Positions 34,091-42,891 of a stretch of DNA of 64,000 bases are shown one piece after another. The DNA comes from Rathayibacter sp. SW19. GTDB lineage: Bacteria; Actinomycetota; Actinomycetes; Actinomycetales; Microbacteriaceae. Location of the stretch: NCBI RefSeq assembly GCF_030866825.1, contig NZ_CP133020.1, positions 744,001-808,000 of the forward strand. The letters are read 5' to 3'. The translations under genes and the position numbers were made by a program. A model generated the notes under the pieces. It searched no databases and was not told where the DNA came from. It saw nothing but the letters and a program-made list of their open reading frames with translations. Position 1 is the stretch's first letter, and every line of letters begins with the position of its first letter.

Positions 34091-34309
34091 GTTGGTCGAG
34101 TAGCGAGTGCCAGCGAGTGTCGTTGGTCGAGTAGCGAGCGCCAGCGAGTGTATCGAGACCTCGTGACAGGGTCTCGATACGCCCGTTCCTCGCTACTCGA
34201 CCAGCAGGGGTCCCGATACGGGTCTCGATACGCTCGTTCCTCGCTACTCGACCACCATCTTTTCCTCGCTACTCGACCACCATCTTTTCCTCGCTACTCG
34301 ACCGACGGG
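34091..34309. repeat. Dyad-repeat array in a divergent intergenic region
   Basis: Four full units and several half units (CTCGCTACTCGACCACCATC twice) within the 307-bp gap between the divergent sugar dehydrogenase and pxpA genes. This is an unusual place, since most arrays lie at gene 3' ends. About 40 bp remain free upstream of each start. Confidence 0.9.
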
Positions 34310-34352
34310 GCGTCATTCAGCGATACTTGAGACACCAGCGAGACAATGAGGT

Positions 34353-35129
34353 ATGGGGCGTTCGATCGATCTCAACAGCGATACGGGTGAGTCGTTCGGC
34401 GCCTGGAGCCTCGGCGACGACACCGCAATGCTGGCCGTCGTGTCGAGCGCCAGCATTGCCTGCGGCTTTCATGCCGGCGACCCGTTGACGATGCTCGCCT
34501 GTTGTCGCACAGCGGCCGAGAACGGCGTCGCCGTCGGAGCCCACGTCGCATATCGCGACCTGGCCGGTTTTGGCCGGCGAGCGATGGACGTTCCGCCCGG
34601 CGAACTCTACGGCGACGTGCTCTATCAGCTGGCTGCGTTGGCGGGCATTGCGGCATCCGCCGGCGTGTCGGTCGGCTATGTCAAGCCGCACGGCGCCCTC
34701 TACAACCGCATCGTGACGGATGCCGTGCAAGCCTCCGCCGTCGCCGACGCAGTGCGCGACTTCGGTGGCGGGCTTTCCGTGCTTGGGCTCGCCGGCTCCG
34801 CGATCGAGGCCGCCGCACACGCACGCGGAATGCCGTTCGTCAGCGAAGCGTTCGTCGATCGGGGTTATCGGGCGGATGGCTCACTGGTTCCGCGCTCGCA
34901 ACCCGGCGCTGTGCTTGGCGGCGCTGCTCAAGGCGGTGTGGCCGAGGTCGCCCGCCGAGCCGTGGCCATGGTGACAGATGGGACGGTCGTCGCCGACGAC
35001 GGCGCGACCATCCCGATCGCGGTCGAGTCCCTCTGCGTGCACGGCGACACGGCCGGTGCAGTTGCAATGGCCCGCGCGGTGCGTGCGGGGCTGGAGGAGG
35101 CGGGCATCCGAATCGAGGCGTTTGTATGA
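34353..35129 (+). CDS. pxpA: 5-oxoprolinase subunit A (LamB/YcsF family)
   Basis: A 258-residue subunit of the ATP-dependent 5-oxoprolinase PxpABC, which opens 5-oxoproline (pyroglutamate) to glutamate. Family marks are IDLNSDTGESFGAWSLGDD, ASIACGFHAGDP, VAVGAHVAYRDLAGFGRR, VGYVKPHGALYNRI, SEAFVDRGYRADGSLV and SLCVHGDTAGAVAMAR. The stop overlaps the pxpB ATG (ATGA), so the three genes are translationally coupled. Confidence 0.95.
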   Translation: MGRSIDLNSDTGESFGAWSLGDDTAMLAVVSSASIACGFHAGDPLTMLACCRTAAENGVAVGAHVAYRDLAGFGRRAMDVPPGELYGDVLYQLAALAGIAASAGVSVGYVKPHGALYNRIVTDAVQASAVADAVRDFGGGLSVLGLAGSAIEAAAHARGMPFVSEAFVDRGYRADGSLVPRSQPGAVLGGAAQGGVAEVARRAVAMVTDGTVVADDGATIPIAVESLCVHGDTAGAVAMARAVRAGLEEAGIRIEAFV

Positions 35130-35800
35130 GTCTGCGACTACTTTCCTACGGAGACCGGGCGGTGCTCGCCGAGGTCGACGAACTGGATCAGGTGCTCGCG
35201 CTGCACGAAGAGCTGGAAGCGACCCGGCCTGACGGCGTACTCGACGTCGTGCCCGCAGCTCGGTCGCTCGCCGTGGTCGTGGACCCGCACCGGATGCCGT
35301 TGCAATCCGCGCGCGCGTGGGTCGCCGCCGCGTTCGATCGCCTGCGCCACCCTGTGCACGGTGCGCCACTTCAAGTGGCGCACGCCGCACAAACGGGCGC
35401 ACACAGGCACGGCACAGCGCGCGCAGTGACGATCGACGTCGACTATGACGGCGAAGATCTGCCGGAAGTCGCGAGCATCCTGGGGCTGACGGTCGACGAG
35501 GTCGTCGACCTGCACACGGGCACGCCTTGGCGGGTCGCGTTCGGTGGATTCGCACTCGGATTCGGCTATCTCGTCACCGACCACGATCGGCTCATCGTGC
35601 CCAGACGCGACGAGGCACGCGCCGTTGTTCCTGCGGGGTCGGTGGGGCTCGCCGGCGAATTCAGCGGCGTGTATCCGCGTAGCGGACCCGGCGGGTGGCA
35701 GCTGATCGGCACGACTGATGCCCCGCTTTGGGATCCGAATCGCGACCCCGCCGCGCTCCTGAGCCCGGGAACGACCGTGACGTTCCGGCGGCGGTCGTGA
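35126..35800 (+). CDS. pxpB: 5-oxoprolinase subunit B (KipI-like)
   Basis: A 224-residue allophanate-hydrolase subunit 1 / KipI-type protein. It opens MSLRLLSYGDRAVLAEVDEL and has TIDVDYDGEDLPEVA, HTGTPWRVAFGGFALGFGYL, RRDEARAVVPAGSVGLAGEF and GVYPRSGPGGWQLIGTT, the conserved carboxyl-terminal signature. Residues about 78-96 (VHGAPLQVAHAAQTGAHRHG) are encoded by a 23-bp palindrome of a second repeat family plus flanking bases and look like an in-frame insertion. Overlaps pxpA and pxpC by 4 bp each. Confidence 0.95.
   Translation: MSLRLLSYGDRAVLAEVDELDQVLALHEELEATRPDGVLDVVPAARSLAVVVDPHRMPLQSARAWVAAAFDRLRHPVHGAPLQVAHAAQTGAHRHGTARAVTIDVDYDGEDLPEVASILGLTVDEVVDLHTGTPWRVAFGGFALGFGYLVTDHDRLIVPRRDEARAVVPAGSVGLAGEFSGVYPRSGPGGWQLIGTTDAPLWDPNRDPAALLSPGTTVTFRRRS
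35361..35383. repeat. Perfect 23-bp palindrome inside pxpB
   Basis: GTGCGCCACTT-C-AAGTGGCGCAC, followed by GCCGCAC, closely matches the inner part of the intergenic palindrome at 14086. It is translated in frame in pxpB. Confidence 0.85.
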
Positions 35801-36738
35801 GCGCTGCGAGCGGGGAAGCGGCGTCCGCCCAGCGAACGCTGCGAATCCTCGAGCCCGGGCCAATGACGTTGGTCGAAGATCTGGGCCGGCCCGGCTACGC
35901 AGCGATCGGCGCGGCGCGCTCGGGCGCGCTTGATCGCGGCGCGCTACGGCTCGGCAATCGGCTGGTCGGAAACTCCGAGGGCGCGGCGGCACTCGAGGTG
36001 ACAGCAGGCGGATTCGCCGCGGTGCTCGATCGCGGTTTGTGGTTCGCGATCACAGGCGCCGGCGGACCCCTCACACTTGACGGCGTGCCGGTCGAAGCGG
36101 ATGTGGCGGTGCGGGCATCCGCTGGTTCTGTTCTGCGGATCGGCGTGGCGATGCGCGGAATGCGGTTCTATCTGGCCGTGCGCGGTGGTGTTGCGGTGGC
36201 GGCCGAGCTCGGGTCGCGGTCGCGGGACATTCTGACCGGGTTGGGTCCGGCGCCACTGCGGGCGGGCGATGTCGTGCCGATCGGTGCGGATCCGGCGACA
36301 CCGATTCCGGTCGTCGACACCATGACCGTTTCGCAGCCATCAGACGACACCGTGCTGATCGGCCTGCACCCGGGGCCGCGAGCAGACTGGTTCACCGCCG
36401 AATCGCTCGAACGCTTCTATGACACCGAATGGATGGTTGCAGGCGACAGCAACCGCGTCGGCCTGCGGCTGGATGCAGCATCGGGCGGCGCGGGCGCGAG
36501 TGGTGGGGGCGCGGGCGGCGCTCGGCTGCTCGAACGCGCGGTCACACGTGAGCTGCCCAGCGAGCCCATGGTGCCCGGAGCGATCCAGGTGCCGCCTTCC
36601 GGGCAGCCGACCGTGCTGCTTGCCGATCACCCGGTGACCGGCGGGTACCCCGTGATCGCTGTCGTTGCGGATGCCTCCCTCGACACCTTCGCGCAACTTC
36701 GGCCCGGACAGCGGGTCGAGTTCCGCCACGCACGCTGA
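35797..36738 (+). CDS. pxpC: 5-oxoprolinase subunit C (biotin-dependent carboxyltransferase-like)
   Basis: A 313-residue allophanate-hydrolase subunit 2 type protein from GTG 35797, overlapping pxpB by 4 bp. Family marks are LEPGPMTLVEDLGRPGYAAI, SGALDRGALRLGNRLVGN, ALEVTAGGFAAV, RFYLAVRGGVAV, LGSRSRDILTGLGPAPLRAG and TGGYPVIAVV near the end. The segment at about residues 228-243 is a Gly/Ala/Ser-rich loop, another low-complexity insert. It completes the PxpABC enzyme. Confidence 0.95.
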   Translation: MSAASGEAASAQRTLRILEPGPMTLVEDLGRPGYAAIGAARSGALDRGALRLGNRLVGNSEGAAALEVTAGGFAAVLDRGLWFAITGAGGPLTLDGVPVEADVAVRASAGSVLRIGVAMRGMRFYLAVRGGVAVAAELGSRSRDILTGLGPAPLRAGDVVPIGADPATPIPVVDTMTVSQPSDDTVLIGLHPGPRADWFTAESLERFYDTEWMVAGDSNRVGLRLDAASGGAGASGGGAGGARLLERAVTRELPSEPMVPGAIQVPPSGQPTVLLADHPVTGGYPVIAVVADASLDTFAQLRPGQRVEFRHAR

Positions 36739-36760
36739 GTTGCCGGGGTGCCGGCACTCG

Positions 36761-37243
36761 GTGGTTGAGTAACGCATGAGCGCAGCGAATACGTGTATCG
36801 AGACCTGGCTGTGGGTCTCGATACGGCCGCGGGCGGCCTACTCGACCAGCGTGGTGCCGGTACTCGGTGGTCGAGTAACGCATGAGCGCAGCGAATACGT
36901 GTATCGAGACCTGGCTGTGTGCTGCGGATGACCTTTGGTCTCGATACGCCTGCTCGCTGGCGCTCGCGGGCTACTCGACCAGCGGGGTACTGGTGGTCGA
37001 GTAACGCATGAGCGCAGCGAATACGTGTATCGAGACCTGGGTGCGGGTCTCGATACGGCCGCGGGCGGCCTACTCGACCAGCGGGGTACTGGTGGGTGGT
37101 CGAGTAGCGCATGAGCGCAGCGAATACGTGTATCGAGACCTGGCTGTGTGCTGTGGGTGGCCTTTGGTCTCGATACGCCTGCTCGCTGGCGCTCGCGGGC
37201 TACTCGACCAGCGGTGGTGCGGGCGGGCTACTCGACCAGCGGT
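36761..37243. repeat. Longest dyad-repeat array, eight or more units in a 510-bp gap
   Basis: Alternating units make up the gap between convergent pxpC and the spermidine-synthase-like gene. A composite block (CGCATGAGCGCAGCGAATAC unit, then either a GGCCGCGGGCGGCC-loop unit or a CGCCTGCTCGCTGGCGC-loop unit) is repeated about four times, which indicates block duplication. A terminal half unit reaches the next stop codon. No gene is seen. Confidence 0.93.
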
Positions 37244-37248
37244 GCCGC

Positions 37249-38112
37249 TCAGGCGCCGGGCCTCACCTGGAAGATCGAACGGGCAGGCGGGGGAGAAGGG
37301 AGCGCCGTCGCATCCGTCACGAGGGGAGCATCCGCAGTAAACGCCCGAAGCTCAGCGCCGGAGACCGACTTGGCCGGGTGCGGCCCACGCGCCATCAGGC
37401 GCGGCAGCCAATCGGTCGGCAACGCAGCGTTCGAGCCGACGAGCACGACGTTTCCGAAACGGCGACCCTTCAGTACCTGCGCCTCCGCCAGTGCGGCGAC
37501 ATTCGCCACGACTGCGCCGAGCGTAGCCGCCTGGCCGCGCGCGAACGCGAGGGGTGGGCCATCCGCAACGTTGACGAGAACGATGCCGTGCGCATTCAGC
37601 AGGGCGACAGCATCCCGGTAGAACTCAAGACTGGTCACGTGGGCAGGCGTGCGCGCGCCGCTGAAAATGTCGATCACGAGCAGGTCGACCGTGCCGCGCA
37701 AGCCCGGCGGAAACTTGCCGAGCACCTCGCGGGCATCCCCGTGCCGCACCCGGATCTGAGCACCGCGGGGGAAGGGCAGTTCGGCGCGCACCAGGTCAAC
37801 CAGTTCGCTCTCGAGCTCGACGACTTGCTGGCGTGAGCCGGGCCGGGTCGCGGCGATGTATCGCGGCAGGGTCAGCGCACCTGCGCCCAGGTGCACGGCA
37901 GTGATCGGCTCGCCGGGCTCGCCGATCAGGTCGATGACGTGGCCCATCCGCTGGATGTATTCGAAGAACAGATTGCTCGGGTCACTCAGATTGACGTGCG
38001 ATTGCGGGGTGCCGTCGACGATCAGTTGATAGGCGCCGGGCACAAACCGGTCCGGTTCGATGACAGCGCGGAATCCGCTGTGCTTCAACACGACAGACGG
38101 ATGCTCAGCCAC
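37249..38112 (-). CDS. Spermidine-synthase-like SAM-fold protein
   Basis: A 287-residue Rossmann-fold protein of the polyamine-synthase (PABS) superfamily. It has DPSNLFFEYIQRMGHVIDL, the nucleotide motif AVHLGAGALTLPRYIAA, VVELESELVDLVRAE, VRHGDAREVLGKF and LVIDIFSGARTPAHVTS. The canonical catalytic Asp pair of true spermidine synthase is only partly visible (IDIFSGA), so the reaction is uncertain; many actinobacterial members are annotated 'fused or spermidine synthase-like' with unknown substrate. Convergent with pxpC. Confidence 0.85.
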   Translation of the reverse strand: MAEHPSVVLKHSGFRAVIEPDRFVPGAYQLIVDGTPQSHVNLSDPSNLFFEYIQRMGHVIDLIGEPGEPITAVHLGAGALTLPRYIAATRPGSRQQVVELESELVDLVRAELPFPRGAQIRVRHGDAREVLGKFPPGLRGTVDLLVIDIFSGARTPAHVTSLEFYRDAVALLNAHGIVLVNVADGPPLAFARGQAATLGAVVANVAALAEAQVLKGRRFGNVVLVGSNAALPTDWLPRLMARGPHPAKSVSGAELRAFTADAPLVTDATALPSPPPARSIFQVRPGA

Positions 38113-38280
38113 CCGCCCAGCCTAGCCGCGGCCTCAGCACCGGCTGGGTGTGCATCCGCTGCGAATCTCCACCCGCCTTGCCGACGATCTCCACCCGCGG
38201 GCGGTGGGTTGGCGTTGGCTGTCGAACGACGATTGGAATCACGCCGGAATCACGGCGAAGCATCCCTGCGGAGGAATACC

Positions 38281-38844
38281 ATGAGCATCCAACTGGTCGT
38301 GAACGGCCTGTTGATCGTCATCTTGATCGGATACATCGCGTTTCGCCAGTTGACCTGGCGCGCGATCGACCCTGCGCGCATGTGGCGGATGCCGGCGATT
38401 CTCGCGCTGATCGGGCTGGTCACGATCTCGAGCACGACGAAGGTTCACCTGCTCACCCCGACCGACATCGCGTTCATTCTGATCGACATTGTGATCTCGT
38501 TCGGCATTGGCGCGCTGATGGGTGTGATCGCCACGATCCGTCCGATGAGTTCGTCGGCCATCGAGGCATACCGGCAGCAGCAGCTGGCCCGCGACAGTGG
38601 TCGCAGCCGCAATCGTCGGCCGATCGGCGTGGTCACGCTCGAGACCCGCACCGGATGGCTCGGCCTCGGCTTGTGGGTCGTCTTCGTCGCCGTACGCATC
38701 GGGATCGACACCCTCGCCGGGTACGCCGGATCGGCTTTTGTCGCCTCGACGGGCATGATCCTGATCGCCGTCGCCGCCAACCGTGCTGCCCGGATCGCCG
38801 TGATCTCATACAGGGCGGCCCGGGTGTCGGCGGTGGTGGCCTGA
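38281..38844 (+). CDS. DUF1453-like multi-span membrane protein
   Basis: A 187-residue integral membrane protein from ATG 38281, with GGAGG at good spacing. Hydrophobic segments lie at about 4-22, 40-55, 65-85, 120-140 and 145-165. The opening LVVNGLLIVILIGYIAFRQL and the middle IDIVISFGIGALMGVIATIR resemble the DUF1453/CcdC-like family. It is 29 bp upstream of the histidine kinase gene and probably in the same operon, a combination seen with actinobacterial two-component systems. Function unknown. Confidence 0.75.
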   Translation: MSIQLVVNGLLIVILIGYIAFRQLTWRAIDPARMWRMPAILALIGLVTISSTTKVHLLTPTDIAFILIDIVISFGIGALMGVIATIRPMSSSAIEAYRQQQLARDSGRSRNRRPIGVVTLETRTGWLGLGLWVVFVAVRIGIDTLAGYAGSAFVASTGMILIAVAANRAARIAVISYRAARVSAVVA

Positions 38845-38873
38845 ATGGGGCTGATCCGCGGCATGATGGGGCC

Positions 38874-40193
38874 GTGAGCTTCTTCGGCGACGGCATGCTC
38901 GGCAGGTGGATCGGCCTGGCTGGGTTCGTCATCGTCTCCGTCTACTTCGGCTACGAGGTCTGGATCGGCTACGACAACGGCCTTGCCGTGCCGCTCAGCG
39001 TGATTGCCCTGCTCGGCTGGCTGGTGTTGTTGCTGACGCCACCGGACCTGCGGGGTCTGCGCCTGACGATCACGCTGGTCGCGGTGGCGACCGGTGCGAT
39101 CTCCGTTGCACCGACCAACGGCCTGATGATCGCGCCGGTGGTCGTGTGCGTCATGACGTCCATGGCCTCCGTGCAGAACCCGCCGTGGATCGGCCCGGTG
39201 ATAGCACTCGTCGCTGCGGGCCTGATCGCCCTTGGTGCGCTGACCGTGCACGTTTCCGTGGTGGGCATCCTGGCGATGGAGGCCGGCGTTGCCGTCGCGC
39301 TGCTGGCGGGGTTCTCTCGGCGACAGACGCGCATCGCCATCCAGCAGCAGCACGAGCTGCTTGAGCGCACCGTGTTGATGCGCGAAGAGCAGACGAGGGC
39401 CGACGTGCTGACGTCGCGACAGGAGCTGGCCCGGGAGATCCACGACGTGTTGGCACACAGCCTCGGCGGTCTGGTAATCCAACTGGATGCGACGGATGCG
39501 CTTCTCGAATCCGGCCGCGTCGACGAGGCGGCCGCGCGGGTGCGCGACGCTCGGGCACTGGCTGCGTCGGGGCTCGGTGAAGCCCGCCGCGCCATCGACG
39601 CGTTACGCGACCCGGATGCGACGAGTGCAAGTGGTCGGGCCGGCGGGGCCGGCGTGGGCGCAGTCGGGGCGGGTGTAGACGCAGCGGGCGCAGGCTTGGA
39701 CACAGCGGGCGCGGGCTTGGACGCAGCGGGCGCGGATGTCGGTGTGGCCGGTGTGGACGCAGCGGGCGCGGGCGCCGATATCTCGACCGCCGACATCTCG
39801 ACCGCGATTGCCGACCTCGTGGCAGCTCACCAGCGCCTCGGTGGGCCGATCCGGTACACGGAGACCGGTGAGGTCCACGCCGTCGCGGCCGCAACGGCGG
39901 TCGCTTTCCGCCGAACAGCCCAGGAGTCGCTGAGCAACGCGCGCAAGCACGCGCCCGGCGCGCTTGTCACAATGGAGCTGGCCTGGCACACCCGCCAGCT
40001 GACTCTGACCGTCAGCAACGAATTGGTCGGTGCGGGCGATCAGGCTGCGGCGGCAGCCGAGCTGGCAGCGAGTGGTGGCGGCAACGGCCTGCGCGGCATG
40101 CGCGAGCGGTTCGACGCATTGCCCGGAGGTCGCATCGACGCGCAAGTGCGCGAAGATAGTTTCGTGATTTCGGCCGAGGCGGACCTTCTGTGA
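38874..40193 (+). CDS. Sensor histidine kinase (NarL/DesK-type, HisKA_3)
   Basis: A 439-residue membrane kinase from GTG 38874. About five membrane spans occupy residues 10-150, followed by a coiled linker, the HisKA_3 dimerisation helix LAREIHDVLAHSLGGLVIQL with H190 as the phosphorylated residue, and a HATPase domain with RRTAQESLSNARKHAPG (N-box) and GNGLRGMRER (G-box). Between them is a long insert (about residues 255-310) of Ala/Gly/Val/Asp repeats such as AGAGLDAAG, encoded by an imperfect 27-30-bp tandem repeat. The 3' end overlaps the response regulator by 4 bp. The signal sensed is unknown. Confidence 0.93.
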   Translation: MSFFGDGMLGRWIGLAGFVIVSVYFGYEVWIGYDNGLAVPLSVIALLGWLVLLLTPPDLRGLRLTITLVAVATGAISVAPTNGLMIAPVVVCVMTSMASVQNPPWIGPVIALVAAGLIALGALTVHVSVVGILAMEAGVAVALLAGFSRRQTRIAIQQQHELLERTVLMREEQTRADVLTSRQELAREIHDVLAHSLGGLVIQLDATDALLESGRVDEAAARVRDARALAASGLGEARRAIDALRDPDATSASGRAGGAGVGAVGAGVDAAGAGLDTAGAGLDAAGADVGVAGVDAAGAGADISTADISTAIADLVAAHQRLGGPIRYTETGEVHAVAAATAVAFRRTAQESLSNARKHAPGALVTMELAWHTRQLTLTVSNELVGAGDQAAAAAELAASGGGNGLRGMRERFDALPGGRIDAQVREDSFVISAEADLL

Positions 40194-41080
40194 CGGACGA
40201 CATCGGTGCTGACGACATCGGCAGGGACGACATCGGTGCTGACGACATCGGCGTGCGCGACGCGGGGGCGGGCGGGGCTGTCGGCGATGCCGGAGACGCT
40301 GGCGCACGCATCCGGGTGCTGGTTGCGGATGATCAGGCGATCATCCGCGATGGCTTGGTCACGGTGCTCGGTCTGCTGCCGGACATGCTCGTCGTCGGCG
40401 AGGCCGCGGACGGCGAGGAGGCCTGCACGCTCGTCGGCGAGCAGACCCCGGATGTTGTGCTCATGGACTTGCGGATGCCCGTGCTCGACGGCGCGGCGGC
40501 AACCGCGCGGATCGTGCTGGAACACCCCGGCGTGGCCGTGCTCGTGCTGACGACGTTCGCCGACGACGCGTCGATCATGGGCGCGTTGCGGGCCGGCGCT
40601 CGCGGATACCTCACGAAGGACGCCGGCCGGGCCGAGGTCGCCGCAGCGATCCGGGCGGTCGCGCGCGGACAGACGACGCTCGCCGCGGAGGTCGGTGCCC
40701 GGCTGATCGCATCCGCGGGGCGCGTGCAACCTGAGCCCAGTGACGACGCATCCGCCGGTCGAGTAGCGCCCGAGCGCAGCGAGGACGCGTATCGAGACCA
40801 CGCCCACACCGGCCAGCCGGGGATCCCGATACGGTCGCAGGGCGACCTACACGATCAGCGCAGGGCAGATACCGCATCCGCACTGCGAAGCAGGTTTCCG
40901 ACGTTGACGGCGCGCGAGGCTGAGGTGCTCGCGTTGATCGGCAGCGGCTTGAGCAATCCGGAGATCGCGCGCGAGCTGTTCGTGAGCGTGCCGACCGTGA
41001 AGACGCACATCAACGCGATCTTCGCGAAGCTTGCCGTGCGCGACCGGGCGCAGACGATCGCACTCGTGCTCGGTGCGTGA
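40190..41080 (+). CDS. LuxR/NarL-type response regulator with repeat-derived linker
   Basis: A 296-residue regulator overlapping the kinase gene. The N-terminal extension MTDDIGADDIGRDDIGADDI is a four-fold DDIG(A/R) repeat not found in the family. The receiver domain runs from about 38 to 160 with ADDQAIIRDG, phospho-acceptor D93 in VLMDLRMPVLDG, and LTTFAD. The GerE/LuxR HTH is LTAREAEVLALIGSGLSNPE then VSVPTVKTHINAIFAKL. The linker (about 187-224) reads GRVAPERSEDAYRDH and GIPIRSQGDLHDQR, the translation of two opposing dyad-repeat copies. Both functional domains are intact. Confidence 0.94.
   Translation: MTDDIGADDIGRDDIGADDIGVRDAGAGGAVGDAGDAGARIRVLVADDQAIIRDGLVTVLGLLPDMLVVGEAADGEEACTLVGEQTPDVVLMDLRMPVLDGAAATARIVLEHPGVAVLVLTTFADDASIMGALRAGARGYLTKDAGRAEVAAAIRAVARGQTTLAAEVGARLIASAGRVQPEPSDDASAGRVAPERSEDAYRDHAHTGQPGIPIRSQGDLHDQRRADTASALRSRFPTLTAREAEVLALIGSGLSNPEIARELFVSVPTVKTHINAIFAKLAVRDRAQTIALVLGA
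40755..40860. repeat. Two opposing dyad-repeat units inside the response regulator gene
   Basis: The first unit is GGTCGAGTAGCGCCCGAG to GCGTATCGAGACCAC. The second, partly decayed, is GATCCCGATACGGTCGCAGG to CTACACGATCAGCG. They are 20 bp apart and stay in one open frame with the regulator. Confidence 0.85.
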
Positions 41081-41128
41081 CGCGAGGGATTCGGTGGCCC
41101 CGGAGCAGCCGACGGAGGAGGCCGCGTC

Positions 41129-42878
41129 TCCTAGGTGCGTGGGTCAGTAGTGGTGTTGGTGTGGTTTGGATGTTTGATCAGGGATTTTGGGTCCCAGTGT
41201 GGGATAATTTGGTATGGGATCGGATACTCCTGATGGTCTTTTCGATGAGTCGCTGATTGAACGGGTGATGCCTGATCTGTCGGTGATCCAGGCTGGCGCC
41301 GGGATCCATAAACGGTTCAAACCGTTCGATCCGGATCTGGTGATGATGGTGCCGCCGTCGTTGGACGAGTGGCTGCCGGAGGTTCATCTTTCCCGGTTCA
41401 TTGCTGACGTCGTGGACAGTCAGCTGGACTTGTCGAAGTTTTATGCGTCGTATGCCAAGGCGAAGGGCCAGCCGCCGTATGACCCGCGCCTGATGGTTCG
41501 TGTGCTGCTCTACGGGTATTGCGTGGGCGTGCGTTCCTCGCGGGAACTCGAGCGTGCGTGTGTGGATGTGGTCGCTTTTCGTTGGTTGACCGCGCAGCAA
41601 GCACCCGATTTTCGTTCGATTGCCCGGTTCCGCAAACGTCACCTGTCGGCCTTGGGCAACGTGTTCTTGCAAGCGTTGGAGTTGTGTCGGGCGGCGGGGA
41701 TGGTCTCGCTGGGGCAGGTCGCGTTGGACGGCACGAAGGTGCGGGCCAACGCGTCCCGCCGCAAGGCGATGAGTTACGCCCGTCTGACCCAAAGGCAGAA
41801 GGTCCTGGCCGAGGAGGTCTCCGATCTCCTCGCGGAGGCCGAGGCGATCGACACTGCGGAAGACACCCGGTTCGGCAAGGACAAACGCGGTGACGAGTTA
41901 CCGGCCGAGCTTGCCCGGCGTGAAACGCGTTTGGGCAAGCTTGCCCAGGCGCGGGCTGCGCTCGAGGCCGACGCGGCGGCCAAAGCCCGTAAAGATGCCG
42001 AACAGAAAGCACGCGAGCACGGCGATGAGGACGGTGCGGTCAAGGAGAAGGGTCAGGACGCGGCAGCCAAAGCTGTGGTGGGACCGAAGACGCAACGCAA
42101 CTTCACCGACCCGGACTCGAGGATCATGAAGACCGCGGACGGGTCCTTCCACTACTGCTATAACGGTTTCTGCCTGGTGGATAAGGACCATCAAGTGATC
42201 GTCAGCAACGATATGACGAACACCCCGAATGATTTCGAACAGTTGGCCCCGATGATTCAGAAAGCCGAAGCGACTCTGGGGGTACTGCCCGGTCAGGTTC
42301 TGGTCGATGCCGGCTTCTGCTCGGTGAAGAACCTCGAATTCGCGGAGGGCATCGAGGAAGCCAGTGCGGGCAAGACAGAGTTCTTCATCGCAACCCGCCG
42401 ACTCAACGCTGCAGAGGAAGCGATCATGGGGACGGGTCAGCAACAGGCGGCCGCGGCGACCGCAAAACTACGAATGGTGCAAAGGCTGCGATCCAAACAC
42501 GGCCACGATATTTATGCCAGGCGCAAAGCGATCGTGGAACCGGTGTTCGGACAGATACACACCAGGCAAGGCAAACACGTGCTCCTGCGCGGGCTTGATC
42601 AAGCCAAACACGAGTGGGACCTGATCGCCGGCTGCCACAACCTACTCAAACTTTTCAGCGCCACAACCGCACGGTCAATGAACGGACTGGGAACCTAACC
42701 CGTCAGGATCGGGCCGCCCCACCAGGACCAGTCAAGCTGCCGCCGTCGCTCCACGGTCTCTGCAACACCAGAAGACCCCACCGATCACACATGGCACGCC
42801 TGCCCGCCACGACAGCCAGCGGCCGGAAACCGCCGCCAACTCCCAACCCCAAACCACTACTGACCCTCGCACCTAGGA
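41129..42878 (+). mobile_element. IS1182-type insertion sequence with terminal inverted repeats
   Basis: The left end TAGGTGCGTGGGTCAGTAGT and the right end (reverse complement) TAGGTGCGAGGGTCAGTAGT match at 19 of 20 positions, and similarity continues inward with TGGT. Both ends lie in a CCTAGG palindrome, so CTAG may be a target duplication, though the palindrome makes this ambiguous. One full-length transposase gene fills the element, so it may be active. Confidence 0.88.
41214..42698 (+). CDS. IS1182-family transposase
   Basis: A 494-residue DDE transposase. The N-terminal DUF772-like region is YDPRLMVRVLLYGYCVGVRS and DFRSIARFRKRHLSALG. The catalytic core has D in LDGTKVRANASRRKAMSYAR, D in VLVDAGFCSVKNLEF and E in RRKAIVEPVFGQIHTRQG, in the order expected. 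A charged coiled insert (about residues 190-290, with ARKDAEQKAREHGDE) separates the first two catalytic blocks, as is normal for IS1182 members. No frameshift or stop is seen. Confidence 0.95.
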   Translation: MGSDTPDGLFDESLIERVMPDLSVIQAGAGIHKRFKPFDPDLVMMVPPSLDEWLPEVHLSRFIADVVDSQLDLSKFYASYAKAKGQPPYDPRLMVRVLLYGYCVGVRSSRELERACVDVVAFRWLTAQQAPDFRSIARFRKRHLSALGNVFLQALELCRAAGMVSLGQVALDGTKVRANASRRKAMSYARLTQRQKVLAEEVSDLLAEAEAIDTAEDTRFGKDKRGDELPAELARRETRLGKLAQARAALEADAAAKARKDAEQKAREHGDEDGAVKEKGQDAAAKAVVGPKTQRNFTDPDSRIMKTADGSFHYCYNGFCLVDKDHQVIVSNDMTNTPNDFEQLAPMIQKAEATLGVLPGQVLVDAGFCSVKNLEFAEGIEEASAGKTEFFIATRRLNAAEEAIMGTGQQQAAAATAKLRMVQRLRSKHGHDIYARRKAIVEPVFGQIHTRQGKHVLLRGLDQAKHEWDLIAGCHNLLKLFSATTARSMNGLGT

Positions 42879-42891
42879 AAATGACGTTGGC

